64,000 nucleotides of DNA from the NCBI GenBank assembly GCA_027311945.1, contig DAICXZ010000032.1:62001-126000 (forward strand), written 5' to 3'. Position 1 is the stretch's first letter. Each line of letters starts with the position of its first letter. Positions 53,593 through 62,550 of this stretch are shown piece by piece. This stretch comes from Erythrobacter sp. (lineage in GTDB: Bacteria > Pseudomonadota > Alphaproteobacteria > Sphingomonadales > Sphingomonadaceae). A program made the position numbers and the translations under genes. A model generated the notes under the pieces. The model saw only the letters and a list, made by a program, of their open reading frames with translations. It ran no database searches and was not told where the DNA came from.

Positions 53593-53819
53593 TGCGTCCG
53601 ATCAAGTTTCCCGCGGCGCTTGTCGGAACGGCAGCCCTTGGCGCAGCACGGCGACACGCCTTGCGGCAGCGGTGCACCTTTGCCGGTGTCGATGGCGAGG
53701 TGCCCGCCCTGGCAAAGCGACAGCACGATCTGGCCAGCTTCACCGGCGCGGGGCACGGGCGCGTTGGCCAGCGCGGGGAGCATGGCGATCATCGCGAAAG
53801 CTTCGGTCAGATGGCTCAC
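53589..53819 (-). CDS. Hypothetical Cys-rich small protein in the cco operon
   Basis: A 76-aa product with a GTG start that overlaps the ccoS stop (GTGA) and a stop that overlaps the hemN ATG (ATGA). The N-terminus (AFAMIAMLPALANA) looks like a signal peptide; the rest has LSLCQGG and PCCAKGCRS, four cysteines that could bind metal. The pattern is loosely like DUF2946 proteins, which are linked with copper. Function unknown; context suggests cbb3 oxidase or heme/copper supply. Confidence 0.6.
   Translation of the reverse strand: MSHLTEAFAMIAMLPALANAPVPRAGEAGQIVLSLCQGGHLAIDTGKGAPLPQGVSPCCAKGCRSDKRRGKLDRTQ
53592..53605 (-). promoter_or_regulatory. FixK/Fnr-type box at hemN
   Basis: On the minus strand TTGATCGGACGCAA fits TTG(A/C)-N6-(T/G)CAA and eight of ten positions of TTGAT-N4-ATCAA. 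It overlaps the 53592 start codon of hemN, so if functional it would drive a shorter transcript starting at the internal ATG 53556 or beyond. It differs from the ccoN box by one base. Confidence 0.45.
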
Positions 53820-53980
53820 TTGCGTTTCTCCAGTGGTTCATCGTCATCGTCGGACAGGATGCGTGCTGAATCGCCCTCCGGATCGGAGAACTGGCCGTTC
53901 TTCAGCGCCCAGAAAAAGGCCACCAGCCCGGAAAGACCCAGCAGCAGCGCCACCGGGATAAGGAACAAGAGCCCCGTCAT
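53816..53980 (-). CDS. ccoS: cbb3 oxidase maturation protein CcoS
   Basis: A 54-aa single-span membrane protein (LLFLIPVALLLGLSGLVAFFWALKNGQFSDPEGDSARIL) with the family-typical F-W-x-x-x-x-G-Q-F-x-D and D-P-E-G-D-x-x-R-I-L. Needed for maturation of the cbb3 oxidase. Its ATG overlaps the ccoI stop by four bases. Confidence 0.92.
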   Translation of the reverse strand: MTGLLFLIPVALLLGLSGLVAFFWALKNGQFSDPEGDSARILSDDDDEPLEKRK

Positions 53981-56100
53981 TTCGCCGCTCTTGCAAGCCG
54001 TAGCGAGTTGGCGACCACCAGCAGCGAGCTGCCGGACATCGCCAGTGCGGCGATCAGCGGCGTGACCAGCCCGGCAATGGCGAGCGGCACGGCAACCACG
54101 TTGTAAACGATCGCCAAGGTGAAGTTTTGCTGCACCACGGCCATCGTCTTGCGTGCGGTGGTCAGCGCCCGAGGCAGGGCGAGCAGCGAATCCTGCACGA
54201 ACACGAAGTCCGCCGCCTGTAGGCCGACGTCGCTGGCCGAGCCGGGCGCCATTGAGGCGTCGGCGGCGGCCAGCGCCGGTCCGTCGTTGAGGCCGTCGCC
54301 GACCATCAGCACCTTGTGTCCGGCGTTGCGCAGGCGGGTTACCATCGCCTGCTTGTCCGCCGGGAGCACGCCGCCAATTCCGGTAAGGCCCGTGCTGCGG
54401 GCCACTTCGCCCACGGCTTCGACCCGGTCGCCCGACAGAATCGAGGCGGTGACGCCGCTCGCCGCCAAACGGGTGAGCGCTTCGCTGGTATCGGGGCGGA
54501 GCTGGTCGGCGAAGGGGAGCAGCCGCACCGGCGCATCGCCAATCACCAGCGCCACCGCACTGGTGCCCGCGCTTTCGGGCCGCCGCAGCGCCACGTCGAC
54601 CCCGCGACACTTGGCGAACACACCTTCGCCAGCGCGCTCGGTGACCGTTTCGAGCGGTGCGGGGACGATCCCGCGCCGGCTCAGCGCTGCCTGCAAGCCG
54701 CGCGACATCGGGTGGCGGCTGTGCGAGGCGAGCGCGAGGGCAATGGCGGCGTCCTCATTCTCCAGCGCATCGAGCGCCACGGCATCGGGCACCGGCCGCC
54801 CGAGCGTGAGCGTGCCCGTCTTGTCGAGCAGCGCGCGGTCGACCCCGGCGAGACGTTCGAGCGCGCTGCCATCCTTGACCATGATCCCGGCGCGCATCAG
54901 CGCTCCTGAGGCCACCACCTGCGCCACCGGCACTGCGAGGCCGAGCGCACAGGGGCAGGTAATGATAAGCACCGCAACGCCGATCACCAGCGCCTGATAG
55001 ACGCTTGCGCCCGCCACCAGCCAGCCGATCACGGTCAGCGCCGCCAGCGAGTGCACCGCAGGGGCATAGAGCCGCGCGGCACGGTCGGCGATGCGGACGT
55101 AGCGGCTGCGGTTCTGCGTGCTCGCTTCCATCAGCCGCGCGATTTCGGCGAGTGTCGTGTCATGCCCGACCTGCGACACGCGTACGTCCACCGGCGATCC
55201 GAGGTTGAGCGTGCCTGCGAGCACCCCATCGCCCTCGGCGCGCACGACTGGCTCGCTTTCGCCGGTCAGCAGCGACTGGTCGAACCGGCTCTCGCCCTTG
55301 GCAATCGTGCCGTCAGCGGCAAGGCGTTCGCCGCTCGCCACGCGCATCGTCATGCCGGGTGCGAGATCGCCAGCGGCGTGCCATTGCGTCGTTCCATCAT
55401 CGGCCACCACCAGCGCACCCTGTGCCGCCTGGCTGAGCAGCGCGTCGACCCCGGCCCGCGCCCGGTCGCGCATCATCGCATCGAGCACGCGCCCGGCGAG
55501 CAGGAAGGTCAGCAGCATCAGCGCGCCATCGAACCAGGCGTGCTTGCCGTGGGTGGCGGTCTCGTAAAGGCTGAGGCCGGTGGCAATGAGCACGCCGAGG
55601 CTGATCGGCACGTCCATGTTGGTTTGCCACTTTCGCAGCGCCTTCCAGGCCGATGCGAAGAAGGGCCGTCCGGCAAAAGCGATGGCGGGCACCGCGATCA
55701 GCGCCGACAGCCAGTGGAACATCTCGCGCGTGGTGCCCTCTGCGCCCGACCAGACGCTGACCGAAAGCAGCATCACGTTCATCGCCGCAAAGCCCGCCAC
55801 CGCCAGCGGGGCGAGCAGCGGACGCACGGCGGAGACGCGCTGGAAGGCCTTATCGGTGCGGTCCTGCGCCTCGAAGCCGATGTCTTCCAGCGCCTCGACC
55901 AGCGAGCGCACCGGCAGGGCTTGTTCGTGGCGGACCGTGACCATGCGCGCGGAGAGGTTCACGCGCGCCGCCTCGACGCCGGGCAGGGTGCCGAGCTTGC
56001 GCTCGACCTTGCTCATGCAGCCAGCGCAATGCATGCCCGGCACCGCGAGCACGGTGTCGCGCTCCTCCGGCGTGGGGGCTTGCTGGCGCAGTGTGCTCAC
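53977..56100 (-). CDS. ccoI: Copper-translocating P1B-type ATPase CcoI
   Basis: Moves copper across the inner membrane for cbb3 oxidase assembly. The 707-aa product has an N-terminal heavy-metal domain (GMHCAGC, C25 and C28), eight membrane helices, the TGES actuator loop (279-282), the membrane metal site C382-P-C384, the phosphorylated D426 (DKTGTLT), and GDGLNDGPAL near the end. It overlaps ccoH and ccoS by four bases each. The short cytoplasmic form with a single metal domain fits CcoI/CopA2 rather than an export CopA. Confidence 0.95.
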   Translation of the reverse strand: MSTLRQQAPTPEERDTVLAVPGMHCAGCMSKVERKLGTLPGVEAARVNLSARMVTVRHEQALPVRSLVEALEDIGFEAQDRTDKAFQRVSAVRPLLAPLAVAGFAAMNVMLLSVSVWSGAEGTTREMFHWLSALIAVPAIAFAGRPFFASAWKALRKWQTNMDVPISLGVLIATGLSLYETATHGKHAWFDGALMLLTFLLAGRVLDAMMRDRARAGVDALLSQAAQGALVVADDGTTQWHAAGDLAPGMTMRVASGERLAADGTIAKGESRFDQSLLTGESEPVVRAEGDGVLAGTLNLGSPVDVRVSQVGHDTTLAEIARLMEASTQNRSRYVRIADRAARLYAPAVHSLAALTVIGWLVAGASVYQALVIGVAVLIITCPCALGLAVPVAQVVASGALMRAGIMVKDGSALERLAGVDRALLDKTGTLTLGRPVPDAVALDALENEDAAIALALASHSRHPMSRGLQAALSRRGIVPAPLETVTERAGEGVFAKCRGVDVALRRPESAGTSAVALVIGDAPVRLLPFADQLRPDTSEALTRLAASGVTASILSGDRVEAVGEVARSTGLTGIGGVLPADKQAMVTRLRNAGHKVLMVGDGLNDGPALAAADASMAPGSASDVGLQAADFVFVQDSLLALPRALTTARKTMAVVQQNFTLAIVYNVVAVPLAIAGLVTPLIAALAMSGSSLLVVANSLRLARAAK

Positions 56101-56567
56101 AAACGGTCCTCGCGTTTCCAGACCTTGTCGCCGTCGGCCAGTTCAAGCCGGACGATCCAGCGATCGGGTTCAAGCGCTTCGTCGGACAGGAAGCTGCCAT
56201 CGGGCTGCCGGGTGAAGGTGAGGCTGGTGTCAGGCTTGCGGCCGACTGGATGGCGGGCATGGGCGATCACGCTCAGGTCCGCGCCGGGGCCTTGCGCCAC
56301 TACGCGCAGCTTGCCGCCTGCCGCCTGTTCGAGCGTTACATCCCAGCCGAGCTTCTCCTGCTCCGCTGCCGCGTCGAGCCATTCGTTGAAGTTCTGGCTC
56401 GCGACATAGGAGTTTTCGACCTGGATGCCGCCGAAGGTGGACAGGGCAAAGCCGGCCATGGTGAAGTTCACCGCCATCACCGTGCCGAAGAAGGCCACGA
56501 GAATGCCGGTCATGTGCCAGCCGGTGAACTTGCGGGGTGCGGCCTGCGTCTTCGTTGCGGTCATCAT
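56097..56567 (-). CDS. ccoH: FixH/CcoH family protein
   Basis: A 156-aa membrane-anchored protein: one helix near residues 20-42 (HMTGILVAFFGTVMAVNFTMAGFAL), then TFGGIQVENSYVASQNFNEWLD and a periplasmic beta domain. FixH/CcoH stays bound to the oxidase during assembly. Four-base overlaps link it with ccoG and ccoI. Confidence 0.92.
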   Translation of the reverse strand: MMTATKTQAAPRKFTGWHMTGILVAFFGTVMAVNFTMAGFALSTFGGIQVENSYVASQNFNEWLDAAAEQEKLGWDVTLEQAAGGKLRVVAQGPGADLSVIAHARHPVGRKPDTSLTFTRQPDGSFLSDEALEPDRWIVRLELADGDKVWKREDRL

Positions 56568-58027
56568 TCGGCTCCTGGGGCGTTGAAGCTGGTTTCAGTC
56601 CGGTCGCTTTCGCCTTGCTCGTCAAGCGCAGTGAGGGTGAAGGCGAAGTCGCCCGGCAGGGTGTCGGCGGGGGCTGACACATAGGCTCGCACGGTCAGCG
56701 TCTGGTCGGCGGGCACGGCGAAGGTCTGCGCCGGAGCGGCCTTTTCGGCGGCGATGGTGTCGCTCCACATGACCGCTCCGGGCAGATCCTCGATGGCGAC
56801 GCGCATGTCACGCGGGCGGCTTTCCATGTTGCGCAGCCGCAAGGTGTAGGCATTGCGGATCGAGCCGTCGCTCAGCAGCATGAAGGGCGGATTGCGGTCG
56901 GGCGAGACGGTGAGGTCGGTGTGGCTGCGGGTGCCGAGCGCGAACAGCAAGGCGAGCCCAATCGACGCCCAGATACCGAAATAGATCAGCGTGCGGGGTT
57001 GCAGGATCGCCTTCATCGGCGAGCGGGCAGGCTGGCCGGCGCGTTCGGCCTCGCAATCGTCGAGCGTGGCATAGTCGATCAGACCGCGCGGGCGGCCGAC
57101 TTCCTTCATCACCTTGTCGCAGGCATCGATGCACAGCGCGCAGGTGATGCACGAGATATCCGGCCCCTTGCGGATGTCCCACCCGGTCGGGCAGACGGCC
57201 ACACAGAGGTTACAATCGATGCAATCGCCGTAAGCTTCCGGGTTCTTCTCGGCCTTCTTGAGGCTGCCGCGCTTTTCACCGCGCCAGTCCTTGTAGGTGA
57301 CCAGCAGGCTCTTCTCGTCCATCAGCGCGGTCTGGATGCGCGGCCAGGGGCACATGTAGATGCACACCTGCTCGCGCATGAACCCGCCGAGCACGAAGGT
57401 GGTGAGCGTGAGCACGGCCACGGTGATATAGGCAGCAGGCGCTGCCTCGCCGGCCCAGAACTCGCGCACCAGTGTGGGCGCATCGGCGAAGTACATGATC
57501 CAGGCGCCGCCGGTCCAGAAGGCGATCACGAGGTAGATTGCCCACTTGGTGAGGCGGCGAGCGATCTTCTTCGGCCCCCACGGCGCCTTGTCGAGCCGCA
57601 TGCGGGCGTTGCGGTCGCCGTCGATGAAGCGGTCGATATGCTGGAACAGGTCGGTCCAGACCGTTTGCGGGCAGGAATAGCCGCACCAGGCCCGGCCCAC
57701 CGCGCTGGTGACGAGAAACAGCCCGATCCCCGCCATGATGAGCAGCCCGGCCACGAAGTAGAACTCGTGCGGCCAGATCTCGATGCCGAACATGTAGAAG
57801 CGGCGGTGGGCAAGGTCGATCAGCACCGCCTGGTCGGGCGCATAGGGGCCGCGGTCCCAGCGGACCCACGGGGTGATGTAATAGATCCCGAGGGTGAGGA
57901 TCATCACGGCCCACTTGAAGCGGCGGAATGGACCGTCGACCCGCTTGTTGTGGACCGTCTTGCTCTGCTCGTAGAGCTGCTTCGCCGGTTGCGGCGGGCG
58001 GCTCTGGAGGGGGGCGGGGCTATTCAT
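56564..58027 (-). CDS. ccoG: cbb3 oxidase accessory protein CcoG (FixG)
   Basis: A 487-aa membrane protein with about five helices, NapH-like cysteines (WCGYSCPQTVW, and CIYMCPWPRIQ near 222), and two [4Fe-4S] sets C269/272/275/279 (CIDCNLCVAVCP) and C293/296/299/303 (CITCALCIDAC). The C-terminal periplasmic Ig-like domain begins near residue 370. CcoG has been shown to reduce Cu(II) for cbb3 assembly in related bacteria. It starts 23 bases after ccoP. Confidence 0.95.
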   Translation of the reverse strand: MNSPAPLQSRPPQPAKQLYEQSKTVHNKRVDGPFRRFKWAVMILTLGIYYITPWVRWDRGPYAPDQAVLIDLAHRRFYMFGIEIWPHEFYFVAGLLIMAGIGLFLVTSAVGRAWCGYSCPQTVWTDLFQHIDRFIDGDRNARMRLDKAPWGPKKIARRLTKWAIYLVIAFWTGGAWIMYFADAPTLVREFWAGEAAPAAYITVAVLTLTTFVLGGFMREQVCIYMCPWPRIQTALMDEKSLLVTYKDWRGEKRGSLKKAEKNPEAYGDCIDCNLCVAVCPTGWDIRKGPDISCITCALCIDACDKVMKEVGRPRGLIDYATLDDCEAERAGQPARSPMKAILQPRTLIYFGIWASIGLALLFALGTRSHTDLTVSPDRNPPFMLLSDGSIRNAYTLRLRNMESRPRDMRVAIEDLPGAVMWSDTIAAEKAAPAQTFAVPADQTLTVRAYVSAPADTLPGDFAFTLTALDEQGESDRTETSFNAPGAE

Positions 58028-58050
58028 CGACCTTGCCTTTTTCCGGCCCT

Positions 58051-58986
58051 CTATTGGGCCGGGGTTTGTGCTTCCTGTTCAGGGGGGACGGTTTCCGCTT
58101 CCTCGGGCGCGACGGGGACGGGGGTATCCTCCCCGCCGCCCAGCGAGTGGACGTAAGCCGTCAGCATCTTGATCGTCACCGGATCGAGCCGCTCGCCCCA
58201 TGCGGGCATGGCGCCGAGCTTGGGGTTGGTGACCTGCGCGATGATGTCCTCGCGGGAACCGCCGCGCAGCCAGATCGCGTCGTTCAGGCGCGGCGCGCCG
58301 AGCGTGCGGTTACCCTCGCCGGTCGGCCCGTGGCACAGCGCGCAGTTCTCGGAAAAAATCTGCGCCCCGGCAGCATTGGGCTCGGCCTTGCCGCTGAGCG
58401 ACAGCACATAATTCGCCAGGTCATCGAGCTGTTCGCTGCTGAAGGCTCCTGCAAAGGCGGGCATGGCGCCGGTGCGGCTGCCCGGGTGATCGGCCTGGCG
58501 GATGCCGTTGGTGATCGTGTACTCGATTGACTGGAGGTCGCCGCCCCACAGCCAGTCATCGTCGTTGAGGTTGGCATAGCCCAGCGTTTGGCTGCCTGCC
58601 GCGCCCGAACCGTGGCACTGCACGCAGTTGACCTTGAAGGCCGCAGCGCCGCCGGACACGGCCTGCGACATCAGTTCAGGATCGGCGGGCAAGCGCTCGA
58701 TCGGCATCACCGCCAGCGCTTCGCGCACCGACAACCGCGACTGATCGGCCGCGCTCATTTCCTCGGCCAGCTGCCCGCGGCTGGACCAACCCAGCATGCC
58801 TTCGCTGGCCTGCTTGAGGCCGGGGAACGCGGGATAGGCGATGACGAAGCCGATCGCCCAGACGATGGTGGCATAGAAGGTGTAAACCCACCAGCGCGGC
58901 ATGGGGGTATCGAGTTCCTCGATGCCGTCCCATTCGTGGCCGACGGTTTCGGTGCCCGTCGGCTCGTCGATACGCTTTTCAGCCAT
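58051..58986 (-). CDS. ccoP: cbb3-type cytochrome c oxidase subunit III (diheme CcoP)
   Basis: Membrane-anchored diheme cytochrome c. The 311-aa product has one helix (residues 32-53, WWVYTFYATIVWAIGFVIAYP) and two heme motifs, C121-VQ-C124-H125 and C215-AL-C218-H219. Each is followed by a methionine ligand region (GAMPAFAG, GAMPAWG). An acidic proline-rich tail ends the protein. The ATG follows AAGGAAG and overlaps ccoQ by eight bases. Confidence 0.95.
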   Translation of the reverse strand: MAEKRIDEPTGTETVGHEWDGIEELDTPMPRWWVYTFYATIVWAIGFVIAYPAFPGLKQASEGMLGWSSRGQLAEEMSAADQSRLSVREALAVMPIERLPADPELMSQAVSGGAAAFKVNCVQCHGSGAAGSQTLGYANLNDDDWLWGGDLQSIEYTITNGIRQADHPGSRTGAMPAFAGAFSSEQLDDLANYVLSLSGKAEPNAAGAQIFSENCALCHGPTGEGNRTLGAPRLNDAIWLRGGSREDIIAQVTNPKLGAMPAWGERLDPVTIKMLTAYVHSLGGGEDTPVPVAPEEAETVPPEQEAQTPAQ

Positions 58987-59140
58987 CGTGATCTTCCTTG
59001 AAAATGGAGTTGCGAGCATCCTCGACGTGGGCTTTCGCGCCGGGCCGGAACGGCCACAGGCAGAAGGTCAGGAACACGAGGAACATGAAGACGAGGAAGT
59101 AGCTGTCGGCGAAGTGGCGCAGCTGTTCGTAGAAGGTCAT
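58979..59140 (-). CDS. ccoQ: cbb3-type cytochrome c oxidase subunit IV (CcoQ)
   Basis: A 53-aa protein: [20 protein letters not shown] continues as one membrane helix and ends at FKEDHDG. It has the usual CcoQ pattern, one helix followed by FRPGAK. It stabilises the oxidase complex. The ATG overlaps the ccoO stop by four bases and the stop overlaps the start of ccoP. Confidence 0.9.
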   Translation of the reverse strand: MTFYEQLRHFADSYFLVFMFLVFLTFCLWPFRPGAKAHVEDARNSIFKEDHDG

Positions 59141-59883
59141 CGTCCCTTCTCCTTGGCCAGATCTTCCTGCGCCGCAGCGCTGTTCACATCGACCAGCGTG
59201 CCGAGCATCTGGAGATAGGCGATCAGCGCGTCCATCTCGGTCAGCCGGTTGGGGTTGCCGTCGAAATCGCGGATCTGCGCCTTGGGATAGCGCTCCGCGA
59301 GGTCACCCGGATCGACATTCGGGTTGCCCTGCGCGAGAATATCCTGCGTGGCCTTGGCGATGTCTTCTTCCGAGTAGGGCACGCCGACGCGGGTGAGCGC
59401 CTTCAGCGTCGCCTCGGGATCGCCGATCGCAAGGTCGGTCGTCGCGAGGAAGCCATATTGCGGCATCACGCTTTCGGGCACCACCGCCTGCGGGTTGGTG
59501 AGGTGCTGCACGTGCCATTCGTCCGAATAGCGGCCGCCGACGCGGGCAAGATCCGGCCCGGTGCGCTTCGATCCCCACTGGAACGGATGGTCGTACATCG
59601 ATTCCGCCGCCAGGCTGTAGTGGCCGTAGCGCTCCACCTCGTCGCGGAACGGGCGGATCATCTGGCTGTGACAGAGATAGCACCCTTCACGGACATAGAT
59701 GTCGCGTCCGGCCTGTTCGAGCGGGGTATAGGGCCGCATTCCCTCCACCTTCTCGATCGTGTTGTCGATCCAGAACAGCGGGGCGATTTCGACCAGGCCG
59801 CCGATGGCGACGGTGACGAGCACACCCACGCCCAGCAGGGTGACGTTGCGCTCGAGTTTCTTGTGACGCTCTGCGAGAGACAT
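59137..59883 (-). CDS. ccoO: cbb3-type cytochrome c oxidase subunit II (monoheme CcoO)
   Basis: A 248-aa membrane-anchored cytochrome c. One helix near residues 15-36 ([19 protein letters not shown]) is followed by the single heme motif C68-YL-C71-H72 ([17 protein letters not shown]) and SVMPQYGFL with the methionine ligand. It ends at KEKGR four bases into ccoQ. It starts 11 bases after ccoN. Confidence 0.96.
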   Translation of the reverse strand: MSLAERHKKLERNVTLLGVGVLVTVAIGGLVEIAPLFWIDNTIEKVEGMRPYTPLEQAGRDIYVREGCYLCHSQMIRPFRDEVERYGHYSLAAESMYDHPFQWGSKRTGPDLARVGGRYSDEWHVQHLTNPQAVVPESVMPQYGFLATTDLAIGDPEATLKALTRVGVPYSEEDIAKATQDILAQGNPNVDPGDLAERYPKAQIRDFDGNPNRLTEMDALIAYLQMLGTLVDVNSAAAQEDLAKEKGR

Positions 59884-59894
59884 TGGGCTCGCTC

Positions 59895-61565
59895 CTATTC
59901 AGCCGGAACGGCAGTGGTGGTGGTGATCGGACGGTCGGCCTCGGGATCGTAGGCCGCATCGGTCATCGGCTTCTCGTCGCGCAGCTTGCCCGCGATGGTC
60001 ATCCAGACGTTGTAGGTCATCACGATCGCACCCGAGATGTAGAGCAGGCCGCCAAAAGCACGGGCCACATACATCGGGAACATGGCGTCCACGGTGTCGG
60101 CGAACGACCAGACGAGGTAGCCGTCGGGGCTGTATTCGCGCCACATCAGGCCCTGCATCACGCCGGCCACCCACATCGAGGCCGCGTAGAACACGATGCC
60201 GATGGTCGCGAGCCAGAAGTGCGTGTTGATCAGGCGCAGCGAGTACATCCGCTCACGCTTCCACAGACGCGGGACGAGGTAGTAAACGCAGGCGAAGGTG
60301 ATCAGGCCGTTCCAGCCGAGCGCACCGGAGTGCACGTGGCCAATGGTCCAGTCGGTGTAGTGCGACAGCGAGTTGACCGCCTTGATCGACAGCATCGGAC
60401 CTTCGAAGGTGCTCATGCCGTAGAAGGCCAGCGCCATCACCATCATGCGGATGATCGGATCGGTGCGGATCTTGTCCCAGGCGCCGTTCAGCGTCATCAG
60501 GCCGTTGATCATGCCGCCCCAGCTGGGCATCCACAGGATGATCGAGAACACCATGCCGAGCGTCTGCGCCCAGTCGGGCAGCGCGGTATAGTGCAGGTGG
60601 TGAGGACCCGCCCAGATGTAGAGGAAGATCAGCGACCAGAAGTGGATGATCGACAGCCGGTAGCTGTAGACCGGACGTTCGGCCTGCTTCGGCACGAAGT
60701 AGTACATCATCGCGAGGAAGCCCGCGGTGAGGAAGAAGCCCACGGCGTTGTGGCCATACCACCACTGGGTCAGCGCATCCTGCACGCCGGCAAAGGCGCT
60801 GTAGCTCTTGGCGCCCAGCAGGCTCACCGGCATGGCCAGGTTGTTGACGATGTGCAGCATCGCGATGGTGATGATGAAGGCGAGGTAGAACCAGTTGGCC
60901 ACATAGATGTGCGGCTCGCTGCGCTTCAGGATCGTGCCGATGAACACCGCCGCATAGGCAACCCACACGATGGTCAGCCACAGGTCGACGTACCATTCGG
61001 GCTCGGCATATTCGCGGCTCTGGGTAACGCCCAGCAGATAGCCGGTGGCGGCGAGCACGATGAACAGCTGATAGCCCCAGAACACGAAGCGGGCGACGCC
61101 GGGCAGCGCGAGGCGCGCACGGCAGGTGCGCTGCACGACGTAGAAGCTGGTCGCGATCAGGGCGTTGCCGCCGAACGCGAAGATCACCGCGCTGGTGTGC
61201 AGCGGGCGCAGCCGTCCGAAGTTGAGGTAGGGCTCGAAGTTCAGCACCGGGAAGGCGAGCTGAAGCGCGATGAACAGGCCCGCGGCCAGCCCCGCAATTC
61301 CCCAGAACATCGTCGCGATGACGCCCCAGCGGACCGGGTCGTCGTCATAGCGCGAGGCCAGCTCGGGCATCTTGAGCGCCTTGCGCGCAGCCCCGACCGG
61401 GTCGAAGCGCGTCGCTCCGCTAATGGCAATGGCCAACCCTACGATGCCGACAATCACCGCGTGCGCGGCAAAGCCCGCATCCTTGGCGAATGCGGCGACG
61501 ACGAGGGCGAGGACGATCAGGCCGAAACCGGCTAGTGACCGGCCCAGTGCTGCTTCCGCGTGCAT
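59895..61565 (-). CDS. ccoN: cbb3-type cytochrome c oxidase subunit I (CcoN)
   Basis: Catalytic heme-copper subunit that reduces oxygen at high affinity in the inner membrane. The 556-aa product has at least 12 helices, heme and copper histidines in [42 protein letters not shown] and [17 protein letters not shown] FixK-type box lies about 57 bases upstream. First gene of ccoNOQP. Confidence 0.97.
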   Translation of the reverse strand: MHAEAALGRSLAGFGLIVLALVVAAFAKDAGFAAHAVIVGIVGLAIAISGATRFDPVGAARKALKMPELASRYDDDPVRWGVIATMFWGIAGLAAGLFIALQLAFPVLNFEPYLNFGRLRPLHTSAVIFAFGGNALIATSFYVVQRTCRARLALPGVARFVFWGYQLFIVLAATGYLLGVTQSREYAEPEWYVDLWLTIVWVAYAAVFIGTILKRSEPHIYVANWFYLAFIITIAMLHIVNNLAMPVSLLGAKSYSAFAGVQDALTQWWYGHNAVGFFLTAGFLAMMYYFVPKQAERPVYSYRLSIIHFWSLIFLYIWAGPHHLHYTALPDWAQTLGMVFSIILWMPSWGGMINGLMTLNGAWDKIRTDPIIRMMVMALAFYGMSTFEGPMLSIKAVNSLSHYTDWTIGHVHSGALGWNGLITFACVYYLVPRLWKRERMYSLRLINTHFWLATIGIVFYAASMWVAGVMQGLMWREYSPDGYLVWSFADTVDAMFPMYVARAFGGLLYISGAIVMTYNVWMTIAGKLRDEKPMTDAAYDPEADRPITTTTAVPAE

Positions 61566-61621
61566 AGTCTTCTCCGTGTTGGAACTTGTTAGTGCCGTAG
61601 GGTCGGCACTAGGCCGTTACT

Positions 61622-61635
61622 TTGATCGAACGCAA
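61622..61635. promoter_or_regulatory. FixK/Fnr-type box upstream of ccoN
   Basis: TTGATCGAACGCAA on the plus strand fits TTG(A/C)-N6-(T/G)CAA; its centre is about 63 bases upstream of the ccoN ATG, a suitable distance for activation of the cco operon. The same sequence differing by one to three bases occurs at 53592 (hemN) and 62421 (fixK-like). Confidence 0.65.
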
Positions 61636-61649
61636 GTAACGAAAATTGA

Positions 61650-62369
61650 TCAGGCGGCGGGAGCGAAGGCCCCGGCCTGAGCGGCAAGACGAACGGGGTC
61701 GCTCAGCCGCACCTGGGTGCGCGAGGGGGTGGCGATAAGGCCAAGGTCGCGCAGTTTGGAAAACTGTCGACTCACCGTTTCGACAGTCAGGCCGAGGCAA
61801 TCGGCAATTTCCTTGCGCGTCATTTCCAGCGTGAGAGTCCGCCCGTCGGCCTGCGCCACCTGCTCGATTTCGCGCATCGAGAGCAGGAAGCTGGCGACCC
61901 GCTCGGTCGCGCTGCGGCGGCCCATCGCCACGAGATTGGCGCGGGTACGCTGGAGCGCGGCCAGAGTGCAGCGGGCAATCATTTCGTTCAGCACCGGCGC
62001 GCGCTGCTCAAGCGGGCGCAGTGCCTCGGCATCGAACACCAGCAGGCTGGCCGCGCGAATCGCCACCAGCCGATAGGCGTGCAGCCCCTCGCGCGGCAGG
62101 ATGAGGCAATCGCCGCCGAACTGGAAAGCGACAATCTGCTCGGACCCGGCCGCATCCAGCGCCACCAGCTTGGTCGGCCCGCTGGCGACGAAAACCAGAT
62201 GATCGCGTGTGACATCGAACCGTGACATCTGCCGGCGCGGCAGGCTGTGCAGGCTCGCAAGGGCGCGCAGCTGATGCACCAGCGCCGCAGGGGCACCGGC
62301 GGGCAGGTGCTGTCCGGCAAAGCGGTCGAAAGCCTCGTTCACTGTCACTGCTGCGCGCTCAAACCTCAT
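61650..62369 (-). CDS. Crp/Fnr-family regulator, FixK-like (no Fe-S cysteines)
   Basis: A 239-aa protein with an N-terminal cyclic-nucleotide-like domain (residues 15-125), a dimer helix (near 125-150), and a winged helix with the recognition helix ETVSRQFSKL; E197, S200 and R201 are the Fnr-type DNA contacts. It has no N-terminal cysteine cluster, so it does not sense oxygen itself, as in FixK. It lies directly upstream of ccoN and has its own box at 62421. The start ATG at 62369 has no clear ribosome binding site; an upstream frame exists but is unlike the family. Confidence 0.88.
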   Translation of the reverse strand: MRFERAAVTVNEAFDRFAGQHLPAGAPAALVHQLRALASLHSLPRRQMSRFDVTRDHLVFVASGPTKLVALDAAGSEQIVAFQFGGDCLILPREGLHAYRLVAIRAASLLVFDAEALRPLEQRAPVLNEMIARCTLAALQRTRANLVAMGRRSATERVASFLLSMREIEQVAQADGRTLTLEMTRKEIADCLGLTVETVSRQFSKLRDLGLIATPSRTQVRLSDPVRLAAQAGAFAPAA

Positions 62370-62420
62370 GAAGGGGTAAGTGTGGGAGCCTTGAACTGCG
62401 CGGCTTTTTCCATTGCAGCG

Positions 62421-62434
62421 TTGATCCAGCGCAA
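62421..62434. promoter_or_regulatory. FixK/Fnr-type box between fixK-like gene and ompW
   Basis: TTGATCCAGCGCAA fits TTG(A/C)-N6-(T/G)CAA. Its centre is about 58 bases from the fixK-like ATG (62369) and about 123 bases from the ompW ATG (62551), so it most likely controls the regulator gene, by FnrL or by itself. Confidence 0.6.
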
Positions 62435-62550
62435 ATTTGACCGCGGGCAAGGATAGCACCCCGCTGGCAGCGCATCTGGCGCTCCGTACCGCGGTTCAAT
62501 CCGGATCACACAGGGTGGTCGCCGCGGCGCAGCAACGGAAAGAAAGACCG

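Noticed and set aside
62496-62509. TCAATCCGGATCAC upstream of ompW as an Fnr box
   Set aside because: Seven of ten matches and a broken left half. The stronger box at 62421-62434 is nearby.
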